From an uncultured Bacilli bacterium (GTDB lineage: Bacteria > Bacillota_I > Bacilli_A > RF39 > UBA660): a stretch of DNA of 64,000 nucleotides. The DNA is taken from assembly GCA_934096035.1 (NCBI GenBank), contig CAKOKX010000002.1, positions 1 to 64,000 of the forward strand, given 5' to 3'. Position 1 is the stretch's first letter, and every line of letters begins with the position of its first letter. The notes beneath the pieces are model-generated. The model was given only the letters and a program-made list of their open reading frames with translations, was not told the origin of the DNA and did not search any database. Shown in pieces: positions 9,743-18,164 of the stretch. Made by a program: the position numbers and the translations under genes.

Positions 9743-10000
9743 TTATTTATTAACTATTTTTTCTAACTCTTCATATATCTTATCAGGTACTTCAACTTCT
9801 AATACCCTATTTAATAATTTATTACTTTTAGCTTTTTTTATAACCTCAATATCTTTTTTTAAATATGCTCCACGTCCATTAGCTTTACCAACCGTATCAA
9901 TAATTACTTCACCATCTGGTGTTCTAACTACTCTAATAAGTTCTTTTTTAGGTAATTTTTCTTTAGTTATAACACATGAACGCATTGGAATTTTTTTCAT
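9743..10000 (-). CDS. rnpM: YlxR/RnpM RNA-binding protein
   Basis: 85 residues of the YlxR family (DUF448), known in Bacillus as a binding partner and modulator of RNase P RNA. The hallmark MRSCVITKEKLPKKELIRVVR and GRGAYLKKD segments are present. Its ATG overlaps the nusA stop by one base, so the two are translationally coupled. It sits in the usual place between nusA and infB. Confidence 0.92.
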   Translation of the reverse strand: MKKIPMRSCVITKEKLPKKELIRVVRTPDGEVIIDTVGKANGRGAYLKKDIEVIKKAKSNKLLNRVLEVEVPDKIYEELEKIVNK

Positions 10001-11112
10001 TAATTATTACCTGCTTTTTGAATTTCTTCCATTGTTTTAATTTCTAAATGATATTTGGTTAACTTACTAGCTAATTTAATATTGCTTCCTTTTTTACCAA
10101 TTGCTTGTGATAAATTATCATTATTAACTATTACTAATGCATTTCTTTCTTCAGCATCTGGAATTGATACTATTACATCTTTTGCAGGTGTCATAGCATT
10201 TTTAATAAATTCTACAGGGTCTTCACTATATAAAACTAAATCTACTTTTTCGCCCTTTAATTCTTTTAAAATACCAGCAATTCTTGAACCTCTTTCCCCG
10301 ATACATGAACCAATTGCATCAATCCTATCGTTAGTTGAATATAAAGCTACTTTTGTACGAACACCAGCTTCTCTAACAACTTGAGTAATAACTATTGTAC
10401 CATTTGCAACTTCAGGTATTTCATGTTCAAATAATCTTTTAACAAATCCATAATTTTTTCTAGATAATTTAATGATAGGTCCTTTTGGTCCACTTTCAAC
10501 TTTACTTACATAAACTTTAATACTTGAACCCATAACAATTTGTTCTCCAGGTATTATTTCTTTTTTAGGAAGTATTCCTCTTGTTCTACCTAGATCTATA
10601 TAATAGTTATTTTGGTCTTCCATAGCAACCATACCAACCATTAATTCATCTTGTTTATCAGAAAATTCTTCAATAACGCTATTTTTTTCTGCTTCTCTTA
10701 TTTTTTGCATAACTACTTGTTTAGCAGTACCAGCTGCCACTCTTCCAAAATCTTTTGGTGTTACTTCTTCTTCAATAGTTTCACCAATTTTTATAGTTGG
10801 AACTATTTTAATAGCATCTTCAAGTAATATTTGAGCATCTCTATTTATTTCAGGTTCTATTTTAGTAACATTACCTTCTTCATCTTCTACAACACTACCT
10901 TCATCAATTTCAGGTACAACTACATAATAAGAATAAACTTTAATATCTCCTGTTTCACGATTAATATTTACTCTAACATTAGTTTTTGAATTGAAATTTT
11001 TCTTATACGCTGTTTGAAGTGCTAATTCTAATGCTTCAAATATTATATCAGCACTTATATTTTTTTCTTCTACTAAATTATTTAACGCCTTAATTAATTC
11101 TTTACCATTCAT
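10000..11112 (-). CDS. nusA: Transcription termination/antitermination protein NusA
   Basis: 370 residues. NusA binds RNA polymerase and modulates pausing, termination and antitermination. In order are the N-terminal polymerase-binding domain (1-125), an S1 domain (about 130-200) and tandem KH domains with the GSCIGERGSRIAGI and IVNNDNLSQAIGKKGSNI signatures. The acidic repeats of proteobacterial NusA are missing, as normal for Firmicutes. It starts one base after the rimP stop. Confidence 0.97.
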   Translation of the reverse strand: MNGKELIKALNNLVEEKNISADIIFEALELALQTAYKKNFNSKTNVRVNINRETGDIKVYSYYVVVPEIDEGSVVEDEEGNVTKIEPEINRDAQILLEDAIKIVPTIKIGETIEEEVTPKDFGRVAAGTAKQVVMQKIREAEKNSVIEEFSDKQDELMVGMVAMEDQNNYYIDLGRTRGILPKKEIIPGEQIVMGSSIKVYVSKVESGPKGPIIKLSRKNYGFVKRLFEHEIPEVANGTIVITQVVREAGVRTKVALYSTNDRIDAIGSCIGERGSRIAGILKELKGEKVDLVLYSEDPVEFIKNAMTPAKDVIVSIPDAEERNALVIVNNDNLSQAIGKKGSNIKLASKLTKYHLEIKTMEEIQKAGNN

Positions 11113-11113
11113 T

Positions 11114-11368
11114 TTACTCTCCTCTTTCTTTGCTTACTACATCTAGTATATAACTATCATCAGTTATATCAGCTTTATCTACTACTTCATTTACAATTTT
11201 TGTTGCATCAACAATAGTTTCTAAATCAATTCCTCCGATTTTATCTAAAGTAACCGTTAAAAAATGATACTTTCCTTTCTCTTCAAAAGTTACATCATCA
11301 ACTATTATTTCCTCGCCATCCAATCTTTCTTGTAAATCAATTTTAAGTTTCTCCAAAACTAGTTTCAT
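11114..11368 (-). CDS. rimP: Short RimP-like ribosome maturation factor, N-terminal domain only
   Basis: 84 residues from ATG 11368, which has GGAGGT five bases upstream; the reading frame extends further back, but that part overlaps the leader hairpin and promoter. The sequence fits the N-terminal RimP domain: YHFLTVTLDK-GGIDLE, a helix (VDATKIVNEVVDKAD), then YILDVVSKERGE where full-length RimP reads Y-x-L-E-V-S-S-P-G. The C-terminal Sm-like domain (about 65 residues) is missing; the stop is followed directly by nusA. RimP assists 30S assembly. Position upstream of nusA supports the assignment. Whether the truncated form works is unknown. Confidence 0.75.
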   Translation of the reverse strand: MKLVLEKLKIDLQERLDGEEIIVDDVTFEEKGKYHFLTVTLDKIGGIDLETIVDATKIVNEVVDKADITDDSYILDVVSKERGE

Positions 11369-11391
11369 AAACACCTCCATAACTAATAATA

Positions 11392-11435
11392 AAAGTGGGA
11401 TTTTCTGCCCACTTAAAACTGATAGATAAATTATA
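11392..11435 (-). promoter_or_regulatory. Extended -10 promoter and leader hairpin of the rimP operon
   Basis: On the minus strand a TGGTATAAT extended -10 box lies at about 11438-11430. About 15 bases later the transcript would form AAGTGGG...CCCACTT (11393-11399 with 11408-11414), followed by a T-rich stretch. A hairpin of this kind just before rimP could be an attenuator or a 5'-stabilising structure. The role is inferred. Confidence 0.55.
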
Positions 11436-11507
11436 CCACATCTTTTACAAAAATAAAAGAAAAATATGTGATTTTCACAGAAAAAATCGCAAAAAAAGAG
11501 TCGCATA

Positions 11508-13310
11508 TTAACGAGCTCTTCTATATCTTTCTTTTGGATCTAAATATTTTTTTCTAAGTCTTATTTCTGTTGGAGTTATTTCAATATATTCATCATCTTC
11601 AATAAATTCCAACGCTTCTTCCAAAGTAAATTTCTTAGCTTTATTTAATACTATTGCTTCATCAGCATGAGCACTTCTAGTATTAGTTAGTTCTTTATTC
11701 TTACAAGGATTAACATCTAAATCGCCTTCTTTATTAGCAATGCCTACGATCATACCAATATAAACATCCGTTGATGGATCCACAATCATTGTACCTCTAC
11801 TGCTTAAGTTAAATAATGAGTAACCAAAAGTTGTCCCATTAACCATAGAAACTAAAACACCATTTTTACGTCCTGAAATAGCTCCAGCATAAGATCCATA
11901 AGAATCAAATGAACGAACCATAATACCTTCGCCTTTTGTTTCGGTAATAAATAAACCACGATAACCGATTAATCCTCTAGTGGGAACTAAATATTCACAT
12001 TTTGTATATCCAACTTCACCTGGTGTAACACTTTGCATAATTCCTTTTCTTTCATTTAAAGAATTAATTACAGTTCCAGAATATTCATTTGGTACATTAA
12101 CAATAACTTTTTCATATGGCTCACATTTTTCACCATCTATTTCTTTAAAAATAACTTCAGGCTTAGAAACTGATAATTCATATCCTTCTCTTCTCATATT
12201 TTCAAGCAAAATTGATAAATGAAGTTCACCACGACCACTTACCTTAAAACCATCAGCACCTTCTAATTGTTCAACTTTTAAACCTACATTAGTTTCAAGT
12301 TCTTTTTCTAATCTTTCTTTTAAATGTCTACTTGTTAAAAATTTACCACTTTGACCAGCAAATGGAGAATTATTAACTAAAAAATTCATTGATAATGTTG
12401 GTTCTTCAATCACTATTTTAGGAATCGGATTGATATTATCCTTTTCACAAATTGTATCTCCAATAGAAACGTCTGAACATCCTGCTACAGTTACGATATC
12501 TCCAAAATAAGCAACAGGAACCTCAACTCTTTTAATGCCTTCATTAACAAACAATTTAGTAACACGAAAAGACTCAACTTTTCCATCATTTGTTGCTAAA
12601 GAAACAGTTTCACCAGATTTAATCTTACCTTTATTAATTCTACCTATGCCAAGTCTTCCAATATAATCATCATATGCAAGTTGACACACTTGCAATTGTA
12701 ATGGATCAGCCTCATTACCTTCAAAAACTTTAGTATTATTTACAATAGTTTCTAACAATGGCGTTAAATCCTTACCTTCATCACTCATATTATAAATTGC
12801 ATAACCACTTCTAGCACTACCATAAAGAATTGGAAAATCTAGTTGCTCATCTGTTGCACCTAATTCCATAAACAAATTAAATGTCATATCAACGACTTCT
12901 TCAGCTCTCTCATCTTTTTTATCAATTTTATTAATAAATAAAATTGGTTTTAAATTATTTTGTAATGCTTCTTTTAATACAAATCTAGTTTGAGGCATAG
13001 GTCCTTCAGCAGAATCCACAAGTAAAATAACTGTATCAACAGTTTTTATAACTCTTTCAATTTCACTAGAAAAATCAGCATGACCAGGAGTATCAACTAT
13101 ATTAATTTTATAATCCTTATATTTAATAGCACAGTTTTTAGCTGTTATAGTAATACCTCTTTCTTTTTCAAGGTCTCCACTATCCATAACACAATCAACT
13201 AATTCTTCATTTGCTCTAAAAACACCACTTTGTCTTAACAGTCCATCAACTAAAGTAGATTTACCAGCATCAACATGTGCAACTACGGCAATATTTATTA
13301 TCTTATCCAT
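11508..13310 (-). CDS. typA: Translational GTPase TypA/BipA
   Basis: 600 residues of the BipA family of ribosome-binding GTPases, needed for 50S assembly and stress or low-temperature growth in other bacteria. The G domain has AHVDAGKST, the RGITI effector motif, DTPGHADF and NKIDKKDER. EF-G-like domains III and V and the BipA-specific C-terminal domain follow, with GTTFGYSLFNLSSRG. Length is typical. GGTGAAG precedes the start. It is separated from the rimP promoter by about 70 bases. Confidence 0.97.
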   Translation of the reverse strand: MDKIINIAVVAHVDAGKSTLVDGLLRQSGVFRANEELVDCVMDSGDLEKERGITITAKNCAIKYKDYKINIVDTPGHADFSSEIERVIKTVDTVILLVDSAEGPMPQTRFVLKEALQNNLKPILFINKIDKKDERAEEVVDMTFNLFMELGATDEQLDFPILYGSARSGYAIYNMSDEGKDLTPLLETIVNNTKVFEGNEADPLQLQVCQLAYDDYIGRLGIGRINKGKIKSGETVSLATNDGKVESFRVTKLFVNEGIKRVEVPVAYFGDIVTVAGCSDVSIGDTICEKDNINPIPKIVIEEPTLSMNFLVNNSPFAGQSGKFLTSRHLKERLEKELETNVGLKVEQLEGADGFKVSGRGELHLSILLENMRREGYELSVSKPEVIFKEIDGEKCEPYEKVIVNVPNEYSGTVINSLNERKGIMQSVTPGEVGYTKCEYLVPTRGLIGYRGLFITETKGEGIMVRSFDSYGSYAGAISGRKNGVLVSMVNGTTFGYSLFNLSSRGTMIVDPSTDVYIGMIVGIANKEGDLDVNPCKNKELTNTRSAHADEAIVLNKAKKFTLEEALEFIEDDEYIEITPTEIRLRKKYLDPKERYRRAR

Positions 13311-13446
13311 AAAACTTCACCCTTTTTTCACGTAAATACCCATAGATAATAATACAAAATGATATAATTGTCAAGAAAAACATAATAATTTTAATAAAAG
13401 AATTTTACTAACAAAAAGAAAATAAATGTAATAAAATATACACAAC

Positions 13447-13476
13447 AAAAATCCTCTATTTTAAAATGAGGATTTT
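13447..13476 (-). terminator. Intrinsic terminator of the cell-wall protein gene
   Basis: AAAAATCCTC (13447-13456) pairs with GAGGATTTT (13468-13476). On the minus strand the stem is followed by TTTTTGTTG. It lies about 65 bases past the stop at 13540. The remaining 13311-13446 holds no gene I can see. Confidence 0.8.
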
Positions 13477-13539
13477 GATTATCTTTAAATTCATACCAAA
13501 AATTTATTCATCACTAATTTATATAAAAATATAATTAAA

Positions 13540-14988
13540 TTAATTAGTTTTGTTTTTTTTATAATAAATTAAAACACCTGTAACACCAACTAGTGATATA
13601 ATACCAGAAATAAAATACATTACAATATCATCATTAGTTTTAGGATTAACTATATTATTATTCTCTTCGATAGCAACTATTCCATAATGACTTAAGTGTG
13701 ACGTTTCAAAAACAATATATCCATTTTCTACTTTTGCTTCTATAGTTTCTTTTATTTCACCATCCAAAATATAAACTACTTCATATTTAGAATAACCTTT
13801 TAAATCTTCTGGTAAAGCAATTTTTATTTTCATTTTAGTATCATTAATTTTAACAACTTGACCATTTTCTAGTACGTTAATATCAACTATATATTTAATA
13901 TTCTTATTAGCAAGATCTTTTTTTACTTCAACTTCTTTAATATCCAATACATAATTCTTAGTTATTTCTTTATCAAATATAATACTAGCATTTACTTCAC
14001 CATCATTTTGGATTTCATTATTTTTAATCCAAGAAGCATATAAAGTTATATTTTTATATCTTTCATAACCATTTTCTTCTTTTATTTTAGTATCTTTTTC
14101 AAACTCTTTATCTGTTTTTTCATCTATATCCCAGAATCTCCAGTAAACATAATTATAATTAGTTCCACTTCCATCTTTTTTAGTATTCCAACCATTAAAG
14201 GTATAACCTTCTCTTACTGGGATATATGGTAAAAGCATCATCGTTGTTCCTGAATTTCCTCCACCTATATAGTCATAACTATTAGATTCTTTGCCATCTA
14301 TTTTACCACCATTAGCATTTAGTTTTAATACAATTCCATCACCATTAAAGGAATCTTGAGTATATGTAGCAGTAATAGTTATGCAATCACGATTAGTAAA
14401 ATAACTAGAATCTATTGATGTTACAAATTTTCCATCTAGTTCCCACCCACTAAAAGTATAACCTTTTCTTACAGGAATATATTTTGTTAAATCAACTGTT
14501 TTAAATTCTGTACTTTTACTTGTTAATTTTATAATGCTTTGTCCATTTACTTTACCCGCAAAAGGGTCAAGCGTTAAATAATATGTTCCTGTTCCTTGTA
14601 ATATTTTATCTGAAAAACTAGCATACAGAGTTAATCCATTTGTATATGATTGATCTGCTAAATCACCACTCCATTTAAATTCAGTTAAAGCTATAACATC
14701 ATTAACCTTTTCCCCTGTAAAACTTCCCCAATGTGAAAATTCAGTTCTACCATTAAATGGTACTATCCCATTAGTTAACTCTGATAATTTAACTGTTGTT
14801 TCTCCTTCTGCAACATTAAATTTTATAATTTTTTGATTTTCGCCATCAATAGTAGCATTTTCTTCACTGCTAGTTAATATTAATGTATACTTACCATCAT
14901 CATTAATTGTTAATGCATTAACTGAGGTTATTCCTAAAATACTAACTACTGCTACTAACACCATAAATAATGTCTTTTTTAAATTCAT
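13540..14988 (-). CDS. Cell-wall protein with InlB B-type repeats and sortase-like C-terminus
   Basis: 482 residues. A signal peptide (about 1-25, ending SVNALT) is followed by three Listeria-Bacteroides/InlB B-repeat-like domains. The repeats are visible as FSHWGSF...TLYASF, then RKGYTFSGWELDG...ITATYT, then REGYTFNGWNTKKDG...TLYASW. A further beta domain follows. The C-terminus has NPKTND, a hydrophobic helix and a basic tail (YYKKNKTN), which is the layout of a sortase substrate, although the motif has N where LPXTG/NPKTG have G. Such proteins are surface-exposed and often adhesive. The gene stands alone, with its own terminator and a long AT-rich upstream region. Confidence 0.85.
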   Translation of the reverse strand: MNLKKTLFMVLVAVVSILGITSVNALTINDDGKYTLILTSSEENATIDGENQKIIKFNVAEGETTVKLSELTNGIVPFNGRTEFSHWGSFTGEKVNDVIALTEFKWSGDLADQSYTNGLTLYASFSDKILQGTGTYYLTLDPFAGKVNGQSIIKLTSKSTEFKTVDLTKYIPVRKGYTFSGWELDGKFVTSIDSSYFTNRDCITITATYTQDSFNGDGIVLKLNANGGKIDGKESNSYDYIGGGNSGTTMMLLPYIPVREGYTFNGWNTKKDGSGTNYNYVYWRFWDIDEKTDKEFEKDTKIKEENGYERYKNITLYASWIKNNEIQNDGEVNASIIFDKEITKNYVLDIKEVEVKKDLANKNIKYIVDINVLENGQVVKINDTKMKIKIALPEDLKGYSKYEVVYILDGEIKETIEAKVENGYIVFETSHLSHYGIVAIEENNNIVNPKTNDDIVMYFISGIISLVGVTGVLIYYKKNKTN

Positions 14989-15236
14989 TTCTCTCTCCTC
15001 CTATTTTTCTTATTTTTAAATCATTACAATTATTATATTATTTTCTCTCTATGTTACCCTCCTTTCGTTATTCTTCATATCGAACCTCATACCCACTTAA
15101 GTAATAAACTCCCTTTCTTTACTTATTATAAGGAAAAAAACAAACATATCAATAAACTTGTCTTTAAATGCATTGTTTTTGGTGGAAACTTTTTTAAATA
15201 AATACATATAAAAACATGACTTTCTTATTATATTAA

Positions 15237-15264
15237 AAAGAAACAAATTTAAATTTGCTTCTTT
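15237..15264 (-). terminator. Terminator-like perfect inverted repeat
   Basis: AAAGAAACAAATTT (15237-15250) pairs with AAATTTGCTTCTTT (15251-15264) with one G-U pair. On the minus strand it runs into a T-rich stretch. It abuts the stop codon of the small reading frame at 15263-15439. Confidence 0.6.
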
Positions 15265-15439
15265 ATTGGTTATCTTCTAATATTATTTGACCTTCTTTTA
15301 TTGGTATATTAGGAAAACTTACATCAGTAAGCATTATATTTCTAACTGACGCTGCAGGATTTGCTATCTCATCAGTTTCATATAATGTGTAAGAACAAAG
15401 ATTAAACAAAATAAAAACCAATATAACAAATAAATCAAA
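15263..15439 (-). pseudogene. Possible remnant of a small exported protein gene
   Basis: In the 630-base gap between recA and the cell-wall gene, one minus-strand frame of 58 codons has protein-like character. It has a hydrophobic start (LFVILVFILFNLCSY), then YETDEIANPAASVRNIML, and ends in GQIILEDNQ. A stop precedes it at 15440-15442. No ATG or ribosome binding site lies near its beginning; TTG is the only early start candidate. The stop is immediately followed by a good terminator hairpin, so this looks like the 3' end of a gene that lost its start. The rest of 14989-15618 shows no gene. Confidence 0.3.
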
Positions 15440-15561
15440 TTACTTAGGTAAAATAGTAATTTAAATAAGTATTATCAAATTGGTTTAAATGTAATATATT
15501 TATTAGCCCCATTAGTATTTTAAAGTTTTTTCAATTTCATTTTAATTTCTTATTATAATAA

Positions 15562-15605
15562 AAACCTATAAAATAAGTTCGTTTTTTATCTTACTTTATA
15601 GGTTT
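15562..15605 (-). terminator. Intrinsic terminator of recA
   Basis: AAACCTATAAAATAAG at the left pairs with CTTACTTTATAGGTTT at the right with one mismatch. The minus-strand stem is followed by TTTTTATTAT. It lies 14 bases past the recA stop. Confidence 0.8.
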
Positions 15606-15618
15606 CATTTTTATTTTT

Positions 15619-16653
15619 CTAATTTTTTTCTTTTTTGTCTTTTGTTTTTTCTATAAAACCATAATGTTCTCTGATTTTTTGTTCAAGCTCATCCCTTAAA
15701 ACTGGATTTTCTTTTAAAAATATTTTAACATTTTCTTTTCCTTGACCAATCTTTTCACCATTATAAGAATACCAAGCCCCACTTTTATCAATTATAGCCA
15801 AATCACTAGCAATATCAATAATCTCTCCTTCTCTAGATATTCCTTCACCATACATAATATCCACGGTTGCTGTTTTAAATGGTGGCGCTACTTTATTTTT
15901 AACTACTTTTATATTTGTTTTATTACCAACAATTTGATCTCCAACTTTTATTTGTTCTCCACGTCTTACATCCAATCTAATACTTGAATAAAACTTTAAT
16001 GCTCTTCCTCCAGGTGTAGTTTCAGGATTTCCAAACATAACCCCAACTTTTTCTCTTAATTGATTTATAAATATTGCAGTTGTTTTAGTTTTATTCATTG
16101 TTCCTGATAATTTTCTTAACGCTTGAGACATTAATCTTGCTTGAAGACCTACATGTGAATCTCCCATTTCTCCATCTATTTCAGCTTGTGGAACTAATGC
16201 TGCCACAGAGTCAATAACAACAATATCAACAGCATCACTTTTTACTAATGCATCACAAATTTCCAATGCTTGTTCACCAGTATCTGGTTGACTAAGTAAC
16301 AATTCATTTACATTTACCCCTAAATTTTTAGCATAAACTGGATCAAGTGCATGTTCAGCATCAATAAATGCTGCCCTTCCACCATTCTTTTGAACTTCAG
16401 CTATGGCTTGTAATGCAACTGTTGTTTTACCACTTGACTCAGGCCCATATATTTCAATTATTCTTCCTTTAGGATAGCCACCAACACCTAAAGCAACATC
16501 AATAGTTATTGAACCACTTGAAGTAACATCAACATTCATATGATCATTATCACCAAGTTTCATAATAGCTCCAGCCCCAAATTGTTTTTCAATATCAGCT
16601 AATACTTGTTCTAACGCCTTGTCTTTATTCTTTTCATCTTTTGTAACTTTCAT
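15619..16653 (-). CDS. recA: Recombinase RecA
   Basis: 344 residues. Forms ATP-dependent filaments on single-stranded DNA for strand exchange and SOS induction. The Walker A GPESSGKT is at residues 70-77. AFIDAEHALDP, VIDSVAALVPQAEI, INQLREKVG and GGRALKFYSSIRLDVRR are canonical. AGGAGG precedes the ATG. Monocistronic, with its own promoter and terminator. recX is in this genome but about 17 kb away rather than adjacent. Confidence 0.98.
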   Translation of the reverse strand: MKVTKDEKNKDKALEQVLADIEKQFGAGAIMKLGDNDHMNVDVTSSGSITIDVALGVGGYPKGRIIEIYGPESSGKTTVALQAIAEVQKNGGRAAFIDAEHALDPVYAKNLGVNVNELLLSQPDTGEQALEICDALVKSDAVDIVVIDSVAALVPQAEIDGEMGDSHVGLQARLMSQALRKLSGTMNKTKTTAIFINQLREKVGVMFGNPETTPGGRALKFYSSIRLDVRRGEQIKVGDQIVGNKTNIKVVKNKVAPPFKTATVDIMYGEGISREGEIIDIASDLAIIDKSGAWYSYNGEKIGQGKENVKIFLKENPVLRDELEQKIREHYGFIEKTKDKKEKN

Positions 16654-16682
16654 TTTTCCTCCTAATACCCTGATACAAATTA

Positions 16683-16711
16683 ATTGTAGCGCATGTTAAA
16701 ATAATTGTCAA
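16683..16711 (-). promoter_or_regulatory. Sigma-A promoter of recA
   Basis: Minus-strand TTGACA (16711-16706), a 17-base spacer and TACAAT (16688-16683), about 30 bases before the recA start. Just upstream, near 16719-16732, AACAAATGTTTG weakly resembles a Gram-positive LexA box (GAAC-N4-GTTC, six of eight positions). I regard the LexA site as unproven. Confidence 0.75.
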
Positions 16712-16729
16712 CAAAAATACAAACATTTG

Positions 16730-17650
16730 TTATTTTTTGTTTATTTTTTCTACTTCCTCTTTTGAAAGATCTGTTATTTTAATTATTTCATCAATAGGAT
16801 AATTTGCTTCCAATAACTTTTTTGCAATTGATTCTTTTTCTACCTTTTGTCCTTCAGCCAAACCCGCTTCGTGCCCTTCAGCTAATCCTTCAGCTAACCC
16901 TTCCCTTCTAGCAATATTTTTTTCAGTATTTTGTATATACTTTTCTTCTTCCTCTGGAGTTATATCATATATAAATACATCTTCTTTATTTAATCTTTTC
17001 AACTTATCAACACTCTCCTTAACACTAGAGTTTTTTATTTCACTACAATACTTTTCAAGATCTTCTTTATTCTTTATCCCTAACATTGTTAAAAGTGGTT
17101 TTTCTCTAGCACTTTTCATGTCTTTATCATACCAAAGTTTAGCAAACTTTTCAACATTGATTTCATAATATTTGAATCGATTATCTAATTCCTTTTTATT
17201 GTCTTTATCATAAAATGTATAACACGTTATTAATGGATCACTTGGTCTTACTTTATAGTTTAATGATATATGAATAAACTCTGAGACAGTATCATATGCT
17301 TGGCTCACTAAGGTCTTTTGACTACAAAAAGAAAAATAAAAATTAATATTTCTCACCTTTGTACTTGCACTATATGATGAATTAAGTTCTAAATTTATTT
17401 TTCTTCCTTGTGCTTCTACAAGTAAATCTAATCTTTTACTTCGCTCACTTTTTTGTCTTATCTTTAATTCTACTGGAATAAATTTAATTATTTTATCTAT
17501 TTTGATATCTAAGCATTCACTTAAAAGTTCACAAAGTAAGTGTGTTCGATCTTCATTAAACCCCACGAATATGGCTTTAAACATCTTATCATAATTAAAA
17601 CCATAAAAAACATCCTTTGTTTTATTTTTTTCTATTAATTTACTAGGCAT
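16730..17650 (-). CDS. Rpn-family PD-(D/E)XK nuclease / transposase-like protein
   Basis: 306 residues. Belongs to the Rpn/PDDEXK_2 group, which includes recombination-promoting nucleases. The domain opens with FKAIFVGFNEDRTHLL; the catalytic-looking core is RLDLLVEAQGRKINLELN, where the second acidic motif is E-L-N rather than E-x-K/Q. The C-terminal quarter has the AEGLAEG-type repeats usual in this family, then a short helical tail. The start has an AAGGGAG site. It sits directly upstream of the recA promoter but is not obviously related to recA. Such genes are often mobile and multicopy. Confidence 0.85.
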   Translation of the reverse strand: MPSKLIEKNKTKDVFYGFNYDKMFKAIFVGFNEDRTHLLCELLSECLDIKIDKIIKFIPVELKIRQKSERSKRLDLLVEAQGRKINLELNSSYSASTKVRNINFYFSFCSQKTLVSQAYDTVSEFIHISLNYKVRPSDPLITCYTFYDKDNKKELDNRFKYYEINVEKFAKLWYDKDMKSAREKPLLTMLGIKNKEDLEKYCSEIKNSSVKESVDKLKRLNKEDVFIYDITPEEEEKYIQNTEKNIARREGLAEGLAEGHEAGLAEGQKVEKESIAKKLLEANYPIDEIIKITDLSKEEVEKINKK

Positions 17651-17791
17651 AAAATTTCTCCCTTCGATAAGTCTATATCTTAAGACAGAAGTACCAAAAA
17701 ATGCAAGAAAAAGCGTTCATCAAAAGTCGACATAAATCGGGATATTTAGGCTATATCAGCCCATTTTTAGGCAAATTTAAAATTTAAAAAA

Positions 17792-17814
17792 AGTTACTAT
17801 TTTTATTAGTAACT
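17792..17814 (-). terminator. Terminator of the spoIIA/spoVA operon
   Basis: AGTTACTA (17792-17799) pairs with TAGTAACT (17807-17814), and the minus strand continues with seven T residues. It overlaps the stop of the last spoVA gene. Confidence 0.85.
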
Positions 17815-18164
17815 CAATTTTTAGGTTTAAAAATAACTGAAACAAGAAAAGCAATCACAATAGCTCCAGTTATTACCCCCGAAGATTTACATAACATATC
17901 ACCAAAAATACCCAAGAATCCTTCTTCTATATATCCTTGCCAAGCAGAACTATATAATGAATGTCCAAAATTAGAAATAAGAATTGTTGCTCCAGCTCCA
18001 AATTTAGAAATCAATCTATCATAAAAACCTAAAAATGACAAAAAAGCACCTACAACTGTATAAATACTGGTAATATGTCCTGGTGTTAATTTAGTATTAT
18101 CTAAAATAACTTGTGCTAAAGCACACATAAAACCCGCAAACAAAAATGCCATTAAAAAATTCAT
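17814..18164 (-). CDS. spoVAE: Stage V sporulation protein AE (SpoVAE/SpoVAEb)
   Basis: 116 residues, almost all membrane-embedded. Part of the SpoVA channel that moves dipicolinic acid into the forming spore and out during germination. Typical segments are FAGFMCALAQVILDNTKLTPGHI and SSGVITGAIVIAF. Its start overlaps the end of spoVAD by one base. It is the last gene of the operon; spoVAEa and spoVAF are absent. Confidence 0.9.
   Translation of the reverse strand: MNFLMAFLFAGFMCALAQVILDNTKLTPGHITSIYTVVGAFLSFLGFYDRLISKFGAGATILISNFGHSLYSSAWQGYIEEGFLGIFGDMLCKSSGVITGAIVIAFLVSVIFKPKN

Noticed and set aside
16719..16732. LexA box upstream of recA
   Set aside because: Only about six of eight core positions match, and it overlaps the end of the Rpn gene; not strong enough to list as a site.
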